Source of the DNA: an uncultured Enterobacteriaceae bacterium
Lineage (GTDB): Bacteria; Pseudomonadota; Gammaproteobacteria; Enterobacterales; Enterobacteriaceae
NCBI GenBank assembly: GCA_936920625.1
Contig: CAKZHC010000016.1
Coordinates: 1-64,000 of the forward strand
DNA: 64,000 nucleotides
Direction: 5' to 3'
The translations under genes and the position numbers were made by a program. The notes beneath the pieces were generated by a model that saw nothing but the letters and a program-made list of their open reading frames with translations, did not search any database and was not told the DNA's origin. Below are positions 27,299-36,253 of this stretch, in pieces; within the stretch, counting starts at the first letter, position 1, and each line of letters opens with the position of its first letter.

Positions 27299-29191
27299 AT
27301 GTCACAGGCAGTGATAACCCATGCGTTTGAGCAGTGGAAGCAGCAGCAGCGCGCACAAGGCAAGCCGCTGGTGCTTGATGGTTTTATTCTGGCCAATATG
27401 CCGGCGTCTGATCTCCCGGCGGCCATTAGCCCCGATGCAGTCATCCCGTCAGAGGGACAGATTGTCCACCGGGCTGATGTCGCGCGCGCCGGGGCTGTTA
27501 ATGAAAACGCCGTCGCCTATGAACTCGTACTGGACGATTCAGTTGGTGATTTCAACTTTAACTGGATCGGTCTGGTTAATAAAGATGCTGATGTACTGGC
27601 GGCAGCGGCGGGGGTACCCGCACAGCGCAAAGTCCGCACCAGCAACAACCAGCAGGGCAACGTGCTGACCCGCTCGGTTACGATGGAGTATGCTGGCGCT
27701 CAGGCTGACACCCAAATCAGCGAGCGGGCCGACCTGATGCAGATTGACGTAGATATTTTCGCCAGGCTGTTAGGTCTGGAAACCAACGTCAGGCTACAGC
27801 TTCTTGATCTGTATGGTCGCGGTGGTTTTCTGGGTGATGGTTTTCTGGTGGTCAGGAACGGCGATAATTACAGCATCCTGCCGGGGACAGGTTACGTAGG
27901 CGGGTTGCGCGTGGAACTGGATAACGCCCGGGCGCTGCCCGTCACCAACCTGCCGACTTATGTCTGGGTAGACGCCAGCCAGCAGGGCAGCCTGTTTGGC
28001 GGCTGGAATGTGGTGACGCAGATAACGGTGGCGCCCTCGCTTGAGGATTACACCGACAATAACGGTTTTCAGCACTACGTCTTTGCCGTCGCGTATATCG
28101 ATGCTGAAGGCAACGTGACTGACCTGCGCCCGATCGGTACCCAGGGAGACCAGACCCAGCAGGGGGATTTTCTGCGTAAGGAAAACAACCTCAGTGACGT
28201 CAACGACCCCCAGCAGGCACTCGCCAACCTCAACGGCGTACCCACAGATCGCCGGGTTAACGGCCACCCGCTGAGTCAGGATGTTGCAGTGACCGCTCAG
28301 GATATTTTTGGCGGCCAGGCGGTAGAAATAGGTATTGGCGCTGATCTCAACAACTACACCGTACCGGGGCTCTACTTCCAGTCTCTGGATAGCTGGGCGG
28401 AAACAGGCTTTAATTACCCGGAGCAGGTTGCCGGTTCGCTTGAGGTACTGCGGAGTGCAGGCGTGACGCAAATTTACCGGGTCGCCAGCGGCTCGCGCCA
28501 CTATATCCGCAGCCTGTATCAGCAGGACTGGACAGACTGGGCGCGGGTGTATGACAGCAACGACCTGCCCGGCGCAGAGGAATTAGGCGCGCTGCCCCTG
28601 ACCGGCGGCACGCTAAACGGCAGGCTGAGAATCAACGCCGAGGGCCCGGAACTGACGCTTGAATCCCCCAGAGGATACCCGAGCTTTATTCAGTCATGGG
28701 ACCCCACGTGGGACAGCGCCCGCTGGTATGTTGGTAACGGCGGCAGAGATGCCAAACTGGTGCTGCACAACTACACCTGCGACACAACGCTTAGTCTTTC
28801 CAATATTGCCAGAATCAATAAGCCGCTCGAGGTAGAAGGCACCATCACCCCGACCAACTATGACAACTTCAATCAGCGCTACTACCCCCGCGATGAGGGC
28901 GAGGCGATGGCAGGCAAAATCGCGCCGAGGAATATCGCAGGCAATAACTGGTGGAAGTGCGGCAGCACTGGCAAGATGATTCAGTCAGGCACGGGCAATT
29001 TTGTCACGAATATCCCTTTCCCGCTGGCGTTCCCTAACCGCTGTCTTTCCGTGGTGGCGGCCGTCGCCTCGTCAACCGTGACGCCGGAAAATCACGCTGT
29101 TTATGTTTACAGTGTGACTAACACCGGTTTCAGGTTGCGGGTAAAAGGCATTGTTGACGGTCCTATGCGCTTTTTGGCATTTGGAGATTAA
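27299..29191 (+). CDS. Tail fibre protein 1 (H-like)
   Basis: 630 residues from the ATG at 27299 with CAGGAG eight bases upstream (a GTG three codons earlier is less likely). The N-terminal baseplate-anchoring domain is the phage tail-collar fibre family (DUF3751): MSQAVITHAFEQWKQQQ, LVLDGFILANMP, EGQIVHRADVARAG, FNFNWIGLVNK, QQGNVLTRSVTMEYAG. The middle has fibre repeats (LRKENNLSDVNDPQQALANL). The distal end NNWWKCGSTGKMIQSGTG with a beta-rich tip resembles receptor-binding tips shared with fibre 2 (NGWWKCGDTGLIIQWG). It binds the target cell surface. The only intact fibre in the array. Confidence 0.85.
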   Translation: MSQAVITHAFEQWKQQQRAQGKPLVLDGFILANMPASDLPAAISPDAVIPSEGQIVHRADVARAGAVNENAVAYELVLDDSVGDFNFNWIGLVNKDADVLAAAAGVPAQRKVRTSNNQQGNVLTRSVTMEYAGAQADTQISERADLMQIDVDIFARLLGLETNVRLQLLDLYGRGGFLGDGFLVVRNGDNYSILPGTGYVGGLRVELDNARALPVTNLPTYVWVDASQQGSLFGGWNVVTQITVAPSLEDYTDNNGFQHYVFAVAYIDAEGNVTDLRPIGTQGDQTQQGDFLRKENNLSDVNDPQQALANLNGVPTDRRVNGHPLSQDVAVTAQDIFGGQAVEIGIGADLNNYTVPGLYFQSLDSWAETGFNYPEQVAGSLEVLRSAGVTQIYRVASGSRHYIRSLYQQDWTDWARVYDSNDLPGAEELGALPLTGGTLNGRLRINAEGPELTLESPRGYPSFIQSWDPTWDSARWYVGNGGRDAKLVLHNYTCDTTLSLSNIARINKPLEVEGTITPTNYDNFNQRYYPRDEGEAMAGKIAPRNIAGNNWWKCGSTGKMIQSGTGNFVTNIPFPLAFPNRCLSVVAAVASSTVTPENHAVYVYSVTNTGFRLRVKGIVDGPMRFLAFGD

Positions 29192-29194
29192 CTG

Positions 29195-29626
29195 ATGAAC
29201 TATCTGTACAGCAGAAAAACCGGGGGGTTTTATCCGCTGTTGCTGCAAAGTGATTATCAGCACTCCCCGGCAGGCTTGCCGGACGATGCGGTGATGATCT
29301 CACAGGCGCAGCACCAGTCTCTGTTCAGTGGTGTGGCAGAGGGAAAAGTGATTATCGCAGATGCCGCGGGTTATCCGCAGCTCGCAGATCCCCCTCCGCC
29401 ACCGCAGGAGGAGTTAGTGGCGGCGGCTCGTGCTGAAAAAGCGCAGTTAATGCAGACGGCCAGCGAGGCCCTTGCGCCGCTTCAGGATGCCGCTGACCTT
29501 GGGATGGCGGCAGAAGCTGAGAAATCACAACTGCACGCCTGGAAAACCTACCGGGTACAGCTCTCCCGCGTTGATGTCCGTAGTGCTCCTGCCATAAACT
29601 GGCCGCAGGTACCTGCGGCTCTTTAG
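29195..29626 (+). CDS. Tail fibre assembly chaperone 1
   Basis: 143 residues, [22 protein letters not shown], with [20 protein letters not shown], then [22 protein letters not shown] and a C-terminal [21 protein letters not shown]-type end: the Caudovirales tail fibre assembly family (G/Tfa). It helps the upstream fibre trimerise and may stay on the tip. Three bases after fibre 1. Intact. Confidence 0.85.
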   Translation: MNYLYSRKTGGFYPLLLQSDYQHSPAGLPDDAVMISQAQHQSLFSGVAEGKVIIADAAGYPQLADPPPPPQEELVAAARAEKAQLMQTASEALAPLQDAADLGMAAEAEKSQLHAWKTYRVQLSRVDVRSAPAINWPQVPAAL

Positions 29627-29661
29627 TCGCTGCTACCGGGCACGACGCCTTACGCAGTACA

Positions 29662-29696
29662 CCCGGCCCGCCTCTCTCACAGGGTGGCGGGCCGGG
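29662..29696. terminator. GC-rich hairpin after the first fibre cassette
   Basis: CCCGGCCCGCC and its exact complement form an 11-bp stem with a 13-base loop. No T tract follows, so it could be a structural transcript end or a recombination-related inverted repeat marking a cassette border. Confidence 0.5.
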
Positions 29697-29784
29697 CTGA
29701 CTGTGCGATACAGCGCTCCAATGCACTATTGGTATCACGCCTCAACAAACCCAACAGCCTTACCCATGGCAGGAGAACGAGACC

Positions 29785-30030
29785 ATGTTGCAAACCATCA
29801 TCACTTGTGCACTGGCGCAGTGGCGGGCAGCGCTGCCCGTGTCGAGTCATCTGGCCCATCCGGCCCGCAAGATCATCCGCGACGCCGGCCGGGGAATGTT
29901 AGCGCGCTATATGGCCTGCGCCTGCGCCGCCCGTGCAACCCCCAGCCGGAGAGCAGCGCCCGGCAGCTGGCCGGTGCCGCCTGTCACTCCGGTGCCACCG
30001 TTACCGCCGCGGCCACCGAAAAAAAAGTGA
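29785..30030 (+). pseudogene. Remnant cassette: fibre start fused to a chaperone end
   Basis: 81-codon frame with a good AGGAG site. The first residues, MLQTIITCALAQW, copy the fibre start module. The last, Pro-rich VPPVTPVPPLPPRPPKKK, and the DNA after it (GTGAGGCAGCAGCC) match the end of chaperone 2 and its trailer at 32210-32290. It looks like a fibre-chaperone cassette whose middle was deleted, leaving only both ends. Confidence 0.6.
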
Positions 30031-30107
30031 GGCAGCAGCCGGGCCGTCAGCCACGGCGCTGCCAGCAAGGTGCAGTCATCCCTCTGTCACGGGGCAGGAG
30101 AGGTTAA

Positions 30108-30200
30108 CGTGCCGCACACTATTCTCACTCACGGCACACAACAAGGAAGATAACGTGTCGCAGACTATCGTTATTCACAGCACACAACAGGGAGGTCAAC
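30108..30200 (+). repeat. Two tandem copies of the fibre start module
   Basis: Units of 46-47 bases, each with a ribosome site and GTG start, precede fibre 2: GTGCCGCACACTATTCTCAC at 30108 and GTGTCGCAGACTATCGTTAT at 30154, followed by the true start GTGTCGCAAACTATTATTAC at 30201. The first two are closed by stops after about 14 and 25 codons. Each repeat carries CACACAACA(A/G)GG before the next GTG. Confidence 0.8.
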
Positions 30201-31801
30201 GTGTCGCAAACTATTATTACTCACGCCTTTGAGCAGTGGCAGGCAGAACAGGATGCCGCCGGCGAGCCGGTGGTGCTCGATGGTTTTATTCTGGCGTATG
30301 TGCCGGGGCTCGACCCGGCACATACGCCAGCCGCGACGAAGGCATTCCGCCGGACGACCAGATTGTGCACCGTCAGGATGTCAGCCACGCGGGCGTGGTC
30401 AATCAGAACACCGTCGTGTATTCCGTGACGCTGGGCACCGATACCGGCGACTTCAGGTTTAACTGGATCGGGCTGGTTAACAAGGCCCGCAACCTGCCAG
30501 CCATGATCGTCCACGCGCCCGACCAGCAGAAAATTAAAAACGCGGCAGGCCAGCAGGGCAACGTGCTGACCCGCTCGTTTCTGATGGAGTACAGCGGTGC
30601 GGCGGCACAGACGCAGATTAACGTCGCGGCAGAAAGCTGGCAGATTGACTTCAGCGCGCGGCTGGCGGCAGTGGATGAGCGCCAGCGCCACGAGAACGCT
30701 GATATCTACGGTGCGGCGGCGTTCTTTGATGATGGCTGGCTGGTTACCCGCGAAGAGGGCGGCTATCGCCTGACCGCGGGCACCGGCTATGTGGCCGGGC
30801 TGCGCGTGGTGCTTGGCCAGAGCCAGGGCATCACGGTCACCGGGACGCCGGTCACGGTCTGGCTCGATGCCTGCTTTCAGGGCACGGTCACCAGCGTCTG
30901 GCAGGTAGAAACCGCGGCGCGCCTGACAGACAGCCTCAGCGATTACGACGCAGAAGACGGCCGCCGCCACTATGTGGCCGCCCTCGCGCGCATTAACGAA
31001 GACGGCAGCGTCAGCGGCCTGCGCCCGCGCGGCTCGCTGGCAGAGCAGAGTGCGCAGGCACGGCTCACCGCACATGAGCAGTCGCGCAATCACCCCGACG
31101 CCACGACTGACGCGAAAGGCTTTACGCAGCTCAGCAGCGCCACCGACAGCGATTCAGAAACCATGGCAGCCACCCCAAAGGCAGTGAAGGCGGCATATGA
31201 CCTGGCCCGCGGCAGTGTCAAAAGCGTCAATCAGAAACTAGCGGATGGGTCCGGCGATGTGGCGCTTAGCTACCGCGACGTCAGCGCGCTGGGGGCAGAT
31301 GACACCGCAGTGGCCGCGGCAAAACTGGCCACGGCCCGCAAGATTGCCGGCGTGACCTTTGACGGCACGGAAGATATCGCCATCACTGCCGCCGGCGTGG
31401 GGGCCTTCCCGGCAGAGGGCGGAACTGTTGGCAATCAGGGCATCGACACCAGCGGCACCATCAAAGAGCAGGGCTACCGGGTTTACAGCCCGTTAAATCG
31501 GCCGCCAGCGGCATCGGAAAATACGGCCAGTAAAACAACAAACGGGTGGTGGAAATGTGGGGATACAGGATTAATTATTCAGTGGGGGTATTCCAGTTTC
31601 TACTACTATCCGGGGTACTGTTCTGTTACCTTCCCCATCAAATTCCCTCATGATTATTTTAGTATTTCTAACACTGTCATTCGTCCGAACGGATGGACCG
31701 CTGGTGCTGGTAACTGGTCGAGTGTGCGTGAGCCAACAAAGACTGGTTTTGAATCAGGAAGCGACCGGGCGGGAACATTCTGGATGGCAATAGGATACTG
31801 A
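30201..31801 (+). pseudogene. Tail fibre protein 2 (H-like), frameshifted
   Basis: The GTG start at 30201 begins MSQTIITHAFEQW and VVLDGFILAYVPGLDPAHTP, then the frame is lost near 30330. It resumes as DEGIPPDDQIVHRQDVSHAG and runs to 31801. One missing C in CCAGCC-GCGAC explains it, giving a 533-residue protein. Domains: DUF3751 anchor (to ~160), shaft with the collar-type NHPDATTDAKGFTQLSSATDSDSE repeat, distal VTFDGTEDIAITAAG, and tip NGWWKCGDTGLIIQWGYSSF. The tip differs from fibre 1 apart from the WWKCG entry, as in host-range variants. Confidence 0.8.
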
Positions 31802-31802
31802 T

Positions 31803-32259
31803 ATGAATTACTACTAGTGCTAAAACCAGGGGATTATACCCCTTTTCAATGAAGGAAGATTATTTGCAATCCCCTGATGGCTGGCCGGATGATGCCGTTG
31901 AAATCAGCGAGGAAAAGTATCAGGCTCTTTTAGCCGGCCAGACACAGGGCAAAATCATTGTGCCGGATGAAAAGGGCTATCCGGTGCTTGCCGATCCCCT
32001 GCCGCCAACACCAGAGCAGTACATCGCTGAGGCGGAGCGGGAGAAAAGAAGGCTGATGCAGACGGCCATCGAGACAACAAAAAATCTCGAATACGCCGTT
32101 GAATTAACAATGGCGAGCACAGAGGAAAAGGCGGCCCTCGCGGCCTGGAAAAAATACCGGGTACTGCTTGCACGGGTCGACACCAGCGGCGCCCCCGGCA
32201 TCGACTGGCCGGCGGCCCCCGTCTCCCCAGTGCCAGCGGTATCGCCGCAACCATCCTAA
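31803..32259 (+). pseudogene. Tail fibre assembly chaperone 2, 5' frameshift
   Basis: The expected start ATG at 31803 (MNYY) meets TAG at 31815-31817. One base over, the family sequence SAKTRG and YPFSMKEDYLQSPDGWPDDAVEI continues to 32259, with AEREKRRLMQTAIETTKNLEYAVEL and KYRVLLARVDTSGAPGIDWP. An internal ATG at 31849 would give 136 residues lacking only the N-terminal strand. Same lesion class as the fibre before it. Confidence 0.75.
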
Positions 32260-32343
32260 AAAAAGTCAGGCAGCCGCTGGGCTGCCCCTGATGCGGCCGG
32301 CAAGGTACCGCCAGCCCTCTGACACGCAACAGGAGGTATTAAC

Positions 32344-33099
32344 GTGTCACAAACCATCATCCCCCACGCCTTTGAGCAGTGGCGTAAAGCATCGCTGGCC
32401 ATCCCGGACCTGTTGCAGCCGGTAAACTGCACCAGCATCGCGGTGCATCCATGGACTCATGGTGTCGGGCAGCAGACGGAAAGTGGCACTTACCTGAGCC
32501 CGGCGAATGCGCTGGCGTATCTGGCGGTCAGGCTGGCCGGCCGGGGCGGTCAGGCTGATGTCATCGTGCTGATGGCAGCGGCAGAGTCTTATGATAACTT
32601 CATGCACCAGTTAACCGCGCTGGCCGGGGTATTCCCGACCCCCGCCTTTACCCAGGTGGCGCGGCTGGCGAAGTCGGCGGCGGAACTCGCCACAGTAAAA
32701 ATGCAGCGCCCGGCGGCAGACAACGCGCTGCCGCCCACTATGCCGCTATCGGTGCCATCCACCCGCCTCGCCCATAACGCCACGCGCATCGAAAGCGCTC
32801 AGGCAGAGGCGGCGGCGGCAGGCAGCATCGGTCAGCTGGAGGCTAATGCGCAGTCGTTTGCCGAAAAGCACGCCGATCTGCTTGCGGAAAGCCGCCATGG
32901 GTTCGCAGAGCTTAAAAACAAACGTGCTCAGGCGTGGGTATTCACCGCCCGAGGCAGCGTAGCCACCGCCATAACAGCAATGAAGAAAGAGATCCCACAG
33001 CCGTCCGCGATTTTCAGTGCGGCGGTCATGTTTATCGGGGAGGATCTCTCTCCACTCGAGGGAATGATCAATGATATCAATAATGACACTGGCGCTTAA
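32344..33099 (+). CDS. Baseplate-region protein with a fibre start module at its N-terminus
   Basis: 251 residues from GTG at 32344 (CAGGAGG upstream). The first 13 residues, MSQTIIPHAFEQW, are the fibre start module. From RKASLAIPDLLQPV on the protein is different: LSPANALAYLAVRLA, ESYDNFMHQLTALAGVFPTPAFTQVARLA, a helical IESAQAEAAAAGSIGQLEAN segment, and KNKRAQAWVFTARGSVATAI. Proteins of this shape lie between fibres and spike in HP1-like phages, with no assigned function that I can recall. The junction suggests a cassette deletion fused a fibre start to the downstream gene, giving a chimeric but open frame. Overlaps the next gene's start. Confidence 0.6.
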   Translation: MSQTIIPHAFEQWRKASLAIPDLLQPVNCTSIAVHPWTHGVGQQTESGTYLSPANALAYLAVRLAGRGGQADVIVLMAAAESYDNFMHQLTALAGVFPTPAFTQVARLAKSAAELATVKMQRPAADNALPPTMPLSVPSTRLAHNATRIESAQAEAAAAGSIGQLEANAQSFAEKHADLLAESRHGFAELKNKRAQAWVFTARGSVATAITAMKKEIPQPSAIFSAAVMFIGEDLSPLEGMINDINNDTGA

Positions 33100-33621
33100 C
33101 GGCGAAGCCATCGCACTCAAAAATATGCAGGTTTCTGTCTCGATGGCCTACCAGGACAAAGACCAGTCCGGGCAGACATCCAGCACCGCCAGAGCAGAGC
33201 AGGGCAGGGCATCAAGGCCAAGGAGCTGCGTGTCTCCGGGCTGGTGCCGTTCAGTCAGCCCGCGCTGCTGCGCCGCATCTTCGAGCTCGGCTGCGCCCGC
33301 GACGAGTCCGGCAAACTTCAGGTCTACCGTGTTGCGCACCTGCTTGCCCGCAGCGTCAATTTCAGAGAAGGCACCTTTACCGGCAACATCGACGCCCCGG
33401 AGCAGGATGGCAGAATGGCCTGGCAGGTCTCGTTCACGCTGCGGGAAAAAATGAGCGCTGATGAGCGAAAGGAGCAGCGGGCCATGGCCAAAATCAGCAC
33501 TAAAAAGCAGACGGCAGACGGCGGGGGCAGCGCCACAGCTGGCGCGGCAGAAAGCCCTGAAAAAATTGCGCAGATGCAAAACAGTGTGCAAAAGCACATT
33601 TCTGGCGCGAGGAGCCGCTGA
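33083..33621 (+). pseudogene. Baseplate complex protein, broken by a 5-bp duplication
   Basis: ATG at 33083: MTLALNGEAIALKNMQVSVS and QSGQTSSTARAEQG. The frame is then lost and resumes as IKAKELRVSGLVPFSQPALL, RRIFELGCARDESGKLQVYR, NFREGTFTGNIDAPEQDGRM, to 33621. The tandem AGGGCAGGGC near 33207-33216 is the lesion: removing one AGGGC gives a clean 177-residue protein. This small protein precedes the hub/spike in HP1-type late operons and is commonly annotated as a baseplate complex protein. Its stop overlaps the spike start (TGATG). Confidence 0.65.
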
Positions 33622-35285
33622 TGAAGCCGGTAAAAAAACTGTGGCTGGGAACAGAGGAAGTCCCGCTGGTCGATGTCAATCTGGTGCTGGAGCTCAATGG
33701 CTGCGGCCGCGGCTTTATTACGGCAATAACCAGCAACGACCACACCGGCCATCTGGTGCGTTTTGATGCGGGCGACAGCGACCTGCTGCTGCGCTGGTTC
33801 ACCGGCTTTGTCGAGCGCAGCCAGCCGGCAGAAAACGGCTCACAGCGGCTGTTTGTCCGGGAGCTGACAGGTGTGTTTGAACGCCGCTGGCCCTGCTCGT
33901 TTCAGCACCCCACGCTGCGTGAGGTGGCAGACTGGCTCACCAGCGAGAGCGGGATAACCGTGCAGCTGCCGCAAATGGCGTACTGCGATAAACCAATTCC
34001 TCACTTTATTCACAGTGGTTCGGGTTATCAGCTGCTGGCCAGCCTGGGCGCGGCATTCTCGGTGCCGGATTACCTCTGGTATCAGCTGCCGGATGGTGAT
34101 CTCTGGCTTGGCGATGCACAGCACGCCCTGTTTGCAGGGCATCCACTGGAGATCCCGCCGGCACTGACCACGGCGGCGGCAGGCGGGCACACCATCACTA
34201 TCCCAATGCGGCAGCAGCTTCGTCCCGGCATCGAGCTCAACGGCCAGCGCGTCACGCGGATTCGACTGCACAATGACGATATGGAGGTCACCTGGACGCC
34301 GCGCAATGAGGCGGACGGCAGGCCGCTGCAACAGTCACCGCTCCGGCGGCAGATAGAGACGGCATACCCGGAGATGGCCTCCGGCCTGCATCTGCCAAAA
34401 CTCGCCCGCGTGGTGGCGCCGGTTACCAGCGGCGATTTTGCCGACCCTTATCGGCCGCGTTATGCCGTTGATCTGCAACTGCTTGATGCCGATGGCAATC
34501 CGGACCAGCAAACGCCGGTTTATCGCGCTGTGCCGCTGCCGATGGCGGGCAATGATTCAGGGATGTTCCAGTTTCCGCCCGAGGGCACGCTGGTCGAAAT
34601 AGGGTTTGCGGCGGGCCGCCCCGATAAACCGTTTGTACGCCAGACAATGGCGGAAGGCATCAGCCTGCCGGATATTAAACCGGGTGAACAGCTACAGCAG
34701 CAGCGCGCGGAGGTATCGCAGCGTGTCACCCAGGGGGGCGACTGGGTGCGCCAGACCGATCAGAAGATTTCGGAGCTCTCGATGTCGCGCAGCATCGTCG
34801 CTGATGATGAAACCAGATCGCTTGTTGCCCGTAAAACGACCATCAGTGCAACCGATAACACCACGGTGGCGGGCAAATCGACGCTCGAGGCCGGTGCAAT
34901 CACGCAGATCTCCATTGGCGATTACTGCGTGGCAACCCGCGCCAGCCATCTCACCAGCATAGAAGGCGACTGCGAAACCCGCACGGGCGGCAGTGTCCGG
35001 CTGGAGGTGGCGGGCGGGCTCACAGAAAAAATTGCGGGCGTGTGCGCAAGCGTGGCCAGCGCTATCCAGCAGATTACCGCGCCCAGCGTCTGGCTTGGCA
35101 GCCAGCAGCTCAACGTATTGCAGCTAATGCTCGATACGCTCGATACTATAGCAGCGCTTGCCACGCAGACAGCCAGCCATGCGCACTATAATACTGGCCC
35201 TCCCACCAATGCCAGTGCTATCAGCAGCGCCGGGCAGGCTGCGACCAGCCTCCAGGATAAATACCGTCCGATCATCAAGAGCTGA
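33621..35285 (+). CDS. Baseplate hub/spike protein (gpD/gpV, VgrG-like)
   Basis: 554 residues. The N-terminal hub part (MKPVKKLWLGTEEVPLVDVN, FTGFVERSQPAE, TLREVADWLTSESGI, DYLWYQLPDGDLWLGDA) resembles gp27/gpD-type ring domains. An OB-fold core follows (YRPRYAVDLQLLDADG, TLVEIGFAAGRPDKPFVRQT). The last ~150 residues are Ser/Thr/Ala/Ile repeats (TTISATDNTTVAGKSTLEAG) of a triple-stranded beta spike. The fused hub plus spike is VgrG-like and typical of HP1-type phages. It punctures the target outer membrane. Intact; last tail gene. Confidence 0.8.
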   Translation: MKPVKKLWLGTEEVPLVDVNLVLELNGCGRGFITAITSNDHTGHLVRFDAGDSDLLLRWFTGFVERSQPAENGSQRLFVRELTGVFERRWPCSFQHPTLREVADWLTSESGITVQLPQMAYCDKPIPHFIHSGSGYQLLASLGAAFSVPDYLWYQLPDGDLWLGDAQHALFAGHPLEIPPALTTAAAGGHTITIPMRQQLRPGIELNGQRVTRIRLHNDDMEVTWTPRNEADGRPLQQSPLRRQIETAYPEMASGLHLPKLARVVAPVTSGDFADPYRPRYAVDLQLLDADGNPDQQTPVYRAVPLPMAGNDSGMFQFPPEGTLVEIGFAAGRPDKPFVRQTMAEGISLPDIKPGEQLQQQRAEVSQRVTQGGDWVRQTDQKISELSMSRSIVADDETRSLVARKTTISATDNTTVAGKSTLEAGAITQISIGDYCVATRASHLTSIEGDCETRTGGSVRLEVAGGLTEKIAGVCASVASAIQQITAPSVWLGSQQLNVLQLMLDTLDTIAALATQTASHAHYNTGPPTNASAISSAGQAATSLQDKYRPIIKS

Positions 35286-35980
35286 CCATCTCCGGCCGTG
35301 CCAGCAGTGTTGTATGCATGTGGCGTTTTGCGCTGGCACACTGCATCAGCATCAGGCGCAGGCATAGCGCGAGCAGCACCCCGGCATGCGCATCAGGCGC
35401 GTGCACAGCGCGAGCAGCACCGGGCATGCGCTGTAGCATTATCTGCCATTCCTGCCTTTGTCCTTCCGCCCCCCTGTCCCACCGGAGCAGATAAACTACA
35501 AAAAGTGCCGATTAATGATGAGGCAGTCGCGTGTTGCAGACAAGTAATGTGCAGGCGTTACATAACAGTGTAAAAGGAATTACAGGATATATCAGGCCAT
35601 TGGTAACATCGGGATGATTAACTTAAAAATAAATGGGATGGATAATAAAACAGGAAAGATATCAGTATCTTTCAATTATTATAATTTTTTATATATAAAA
35701 TAGTTTATTATGTAATGCATACATTAACACGTCACGATAACAGTTAGCCCTGTATGAGATGAATTTCTATGATAATTTTCAGTGATATAGTGAATTTTAT
35801 TAAATAATCTAGTAAAGATTATATTTTACCGGATTTTATAATGTAACTATTTATTTTATATTCGAAAATTTATTAAATAAATCAGAAAAATTAAAATAAA
35901 TAAATCTTTTCATTTGTTGATATATATGTAGACTATATGGCGGGTGCTTTGGATCTTTTTGTTCCATTGCATCAGCAGCG
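35286..35980. other. Gap with a short direct repeat and a very AT-rich strip
   Basis: No gene seen. A direct repeat, AGCGCGAGCAGCACC, occurs at 35366-35380 and 35407-35421 with shared GGCATGCGC after it. From about 35570 to 35930 the DNA becomes extremely AT-rich, sharply different from the GC-rich tail genes, and leads into the hok/sok locus. This composition marks an inserted accessory segment. Confidence 0.6.
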
Positions 35981-35982
35981 GA

Positions 35983-36041
35983 CAAAAAGAGAAAAGCCCC
36001 ACTTTATAACTAAAAAGTGAGGCCAGTCCGATGCGTGAGAA
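35983..36041 (-). ncRNA. sok: Sok-like antisense RNA
   Basis: On the minus strand a -35 TTGCCT, 17-base spacer and TAACCT precede a start near 36041. The RNA would cover the mok ribosome site and end in hairpin GCCTCACTTT/AAAGTGGGGC followed by TTTTCTCTTTTT (down to about 35983). Position, size (about 60 nt) and terminator match Sok RNAs of hok/sok systems. Exact ends are estimates. Confidence 0.7.
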
Positions 36042-36168
36042 CATCAGGTTAGCCTTTTACCCGCCGGAAGGCAAGGAAGAAGGAGGCCGCGATGCCGCAA
36101 AAAGTAATTGTACTCTGTGTAATTGTTGTTTGTGTAACAATTATTATTTTCACCCTGTTAACCCGTAA
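36031..36168 (+). CDS. mok: Mok-like leader reading frame overlapping hok
   Basis: 45 codons, MRENIRLAFYPPEGKEEGGR then a Cys-rich stretch read out of frame through the hok coding region. GAGG lies eight bases before the ATG. In hok/sok loci, hok translation is coupled to mok, and Sok blocks mok. Its role is regulatory rather than through the peptide itself. The frame is identifiable by position relative to hok and sok. Confidence 0.7.
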   Translation: MRENIRLAFYPPEGKEEGGRDAAKSNCTLCNCCLCNNYYFHPVNP

Positions 36169-36244
36169 CTCACTGTGTGAAGTACGGCTCAAACGAGGAA
36201 AAACGGAGATTGCGGCACTGCTGGCCTGTGAATCCAAACGATAA
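36092..36244 (+). CDS. hok: Hok-family toxic membrane peptide
   Basis: 50 residues: MPQKVIVLCVIVVCVTIIIF, then TLLTRNSLCEVRLKRGKTEI and AALLACESKR. One membrane span, the invariant SLCE motif and the C-terminal A(Y/C)ES ending are diagnostic of the Hok/Gef family, whose overexpression depolarises the inner membrane. ATG at 36092 with GGAGG five bases upstream. An imperfect 10-bp hairpin (36254-36277) follows as the mRNA end. The upstream transcript can fold (TCTTTTTGT...GGACAAAAAGA), as expected for the inactive hok mRNA. Complete type I toxin-antitoxin locus at the right end of the prophage; it would kill cells that lose the element. Confidence 0.9.
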   Translation: MPQKVIVLCVIVVCVTIIIFTLLTRNSLCEVRLKRGKTEIAALLACESKR

Positions 36245-36253
36245 GGCAACCGA

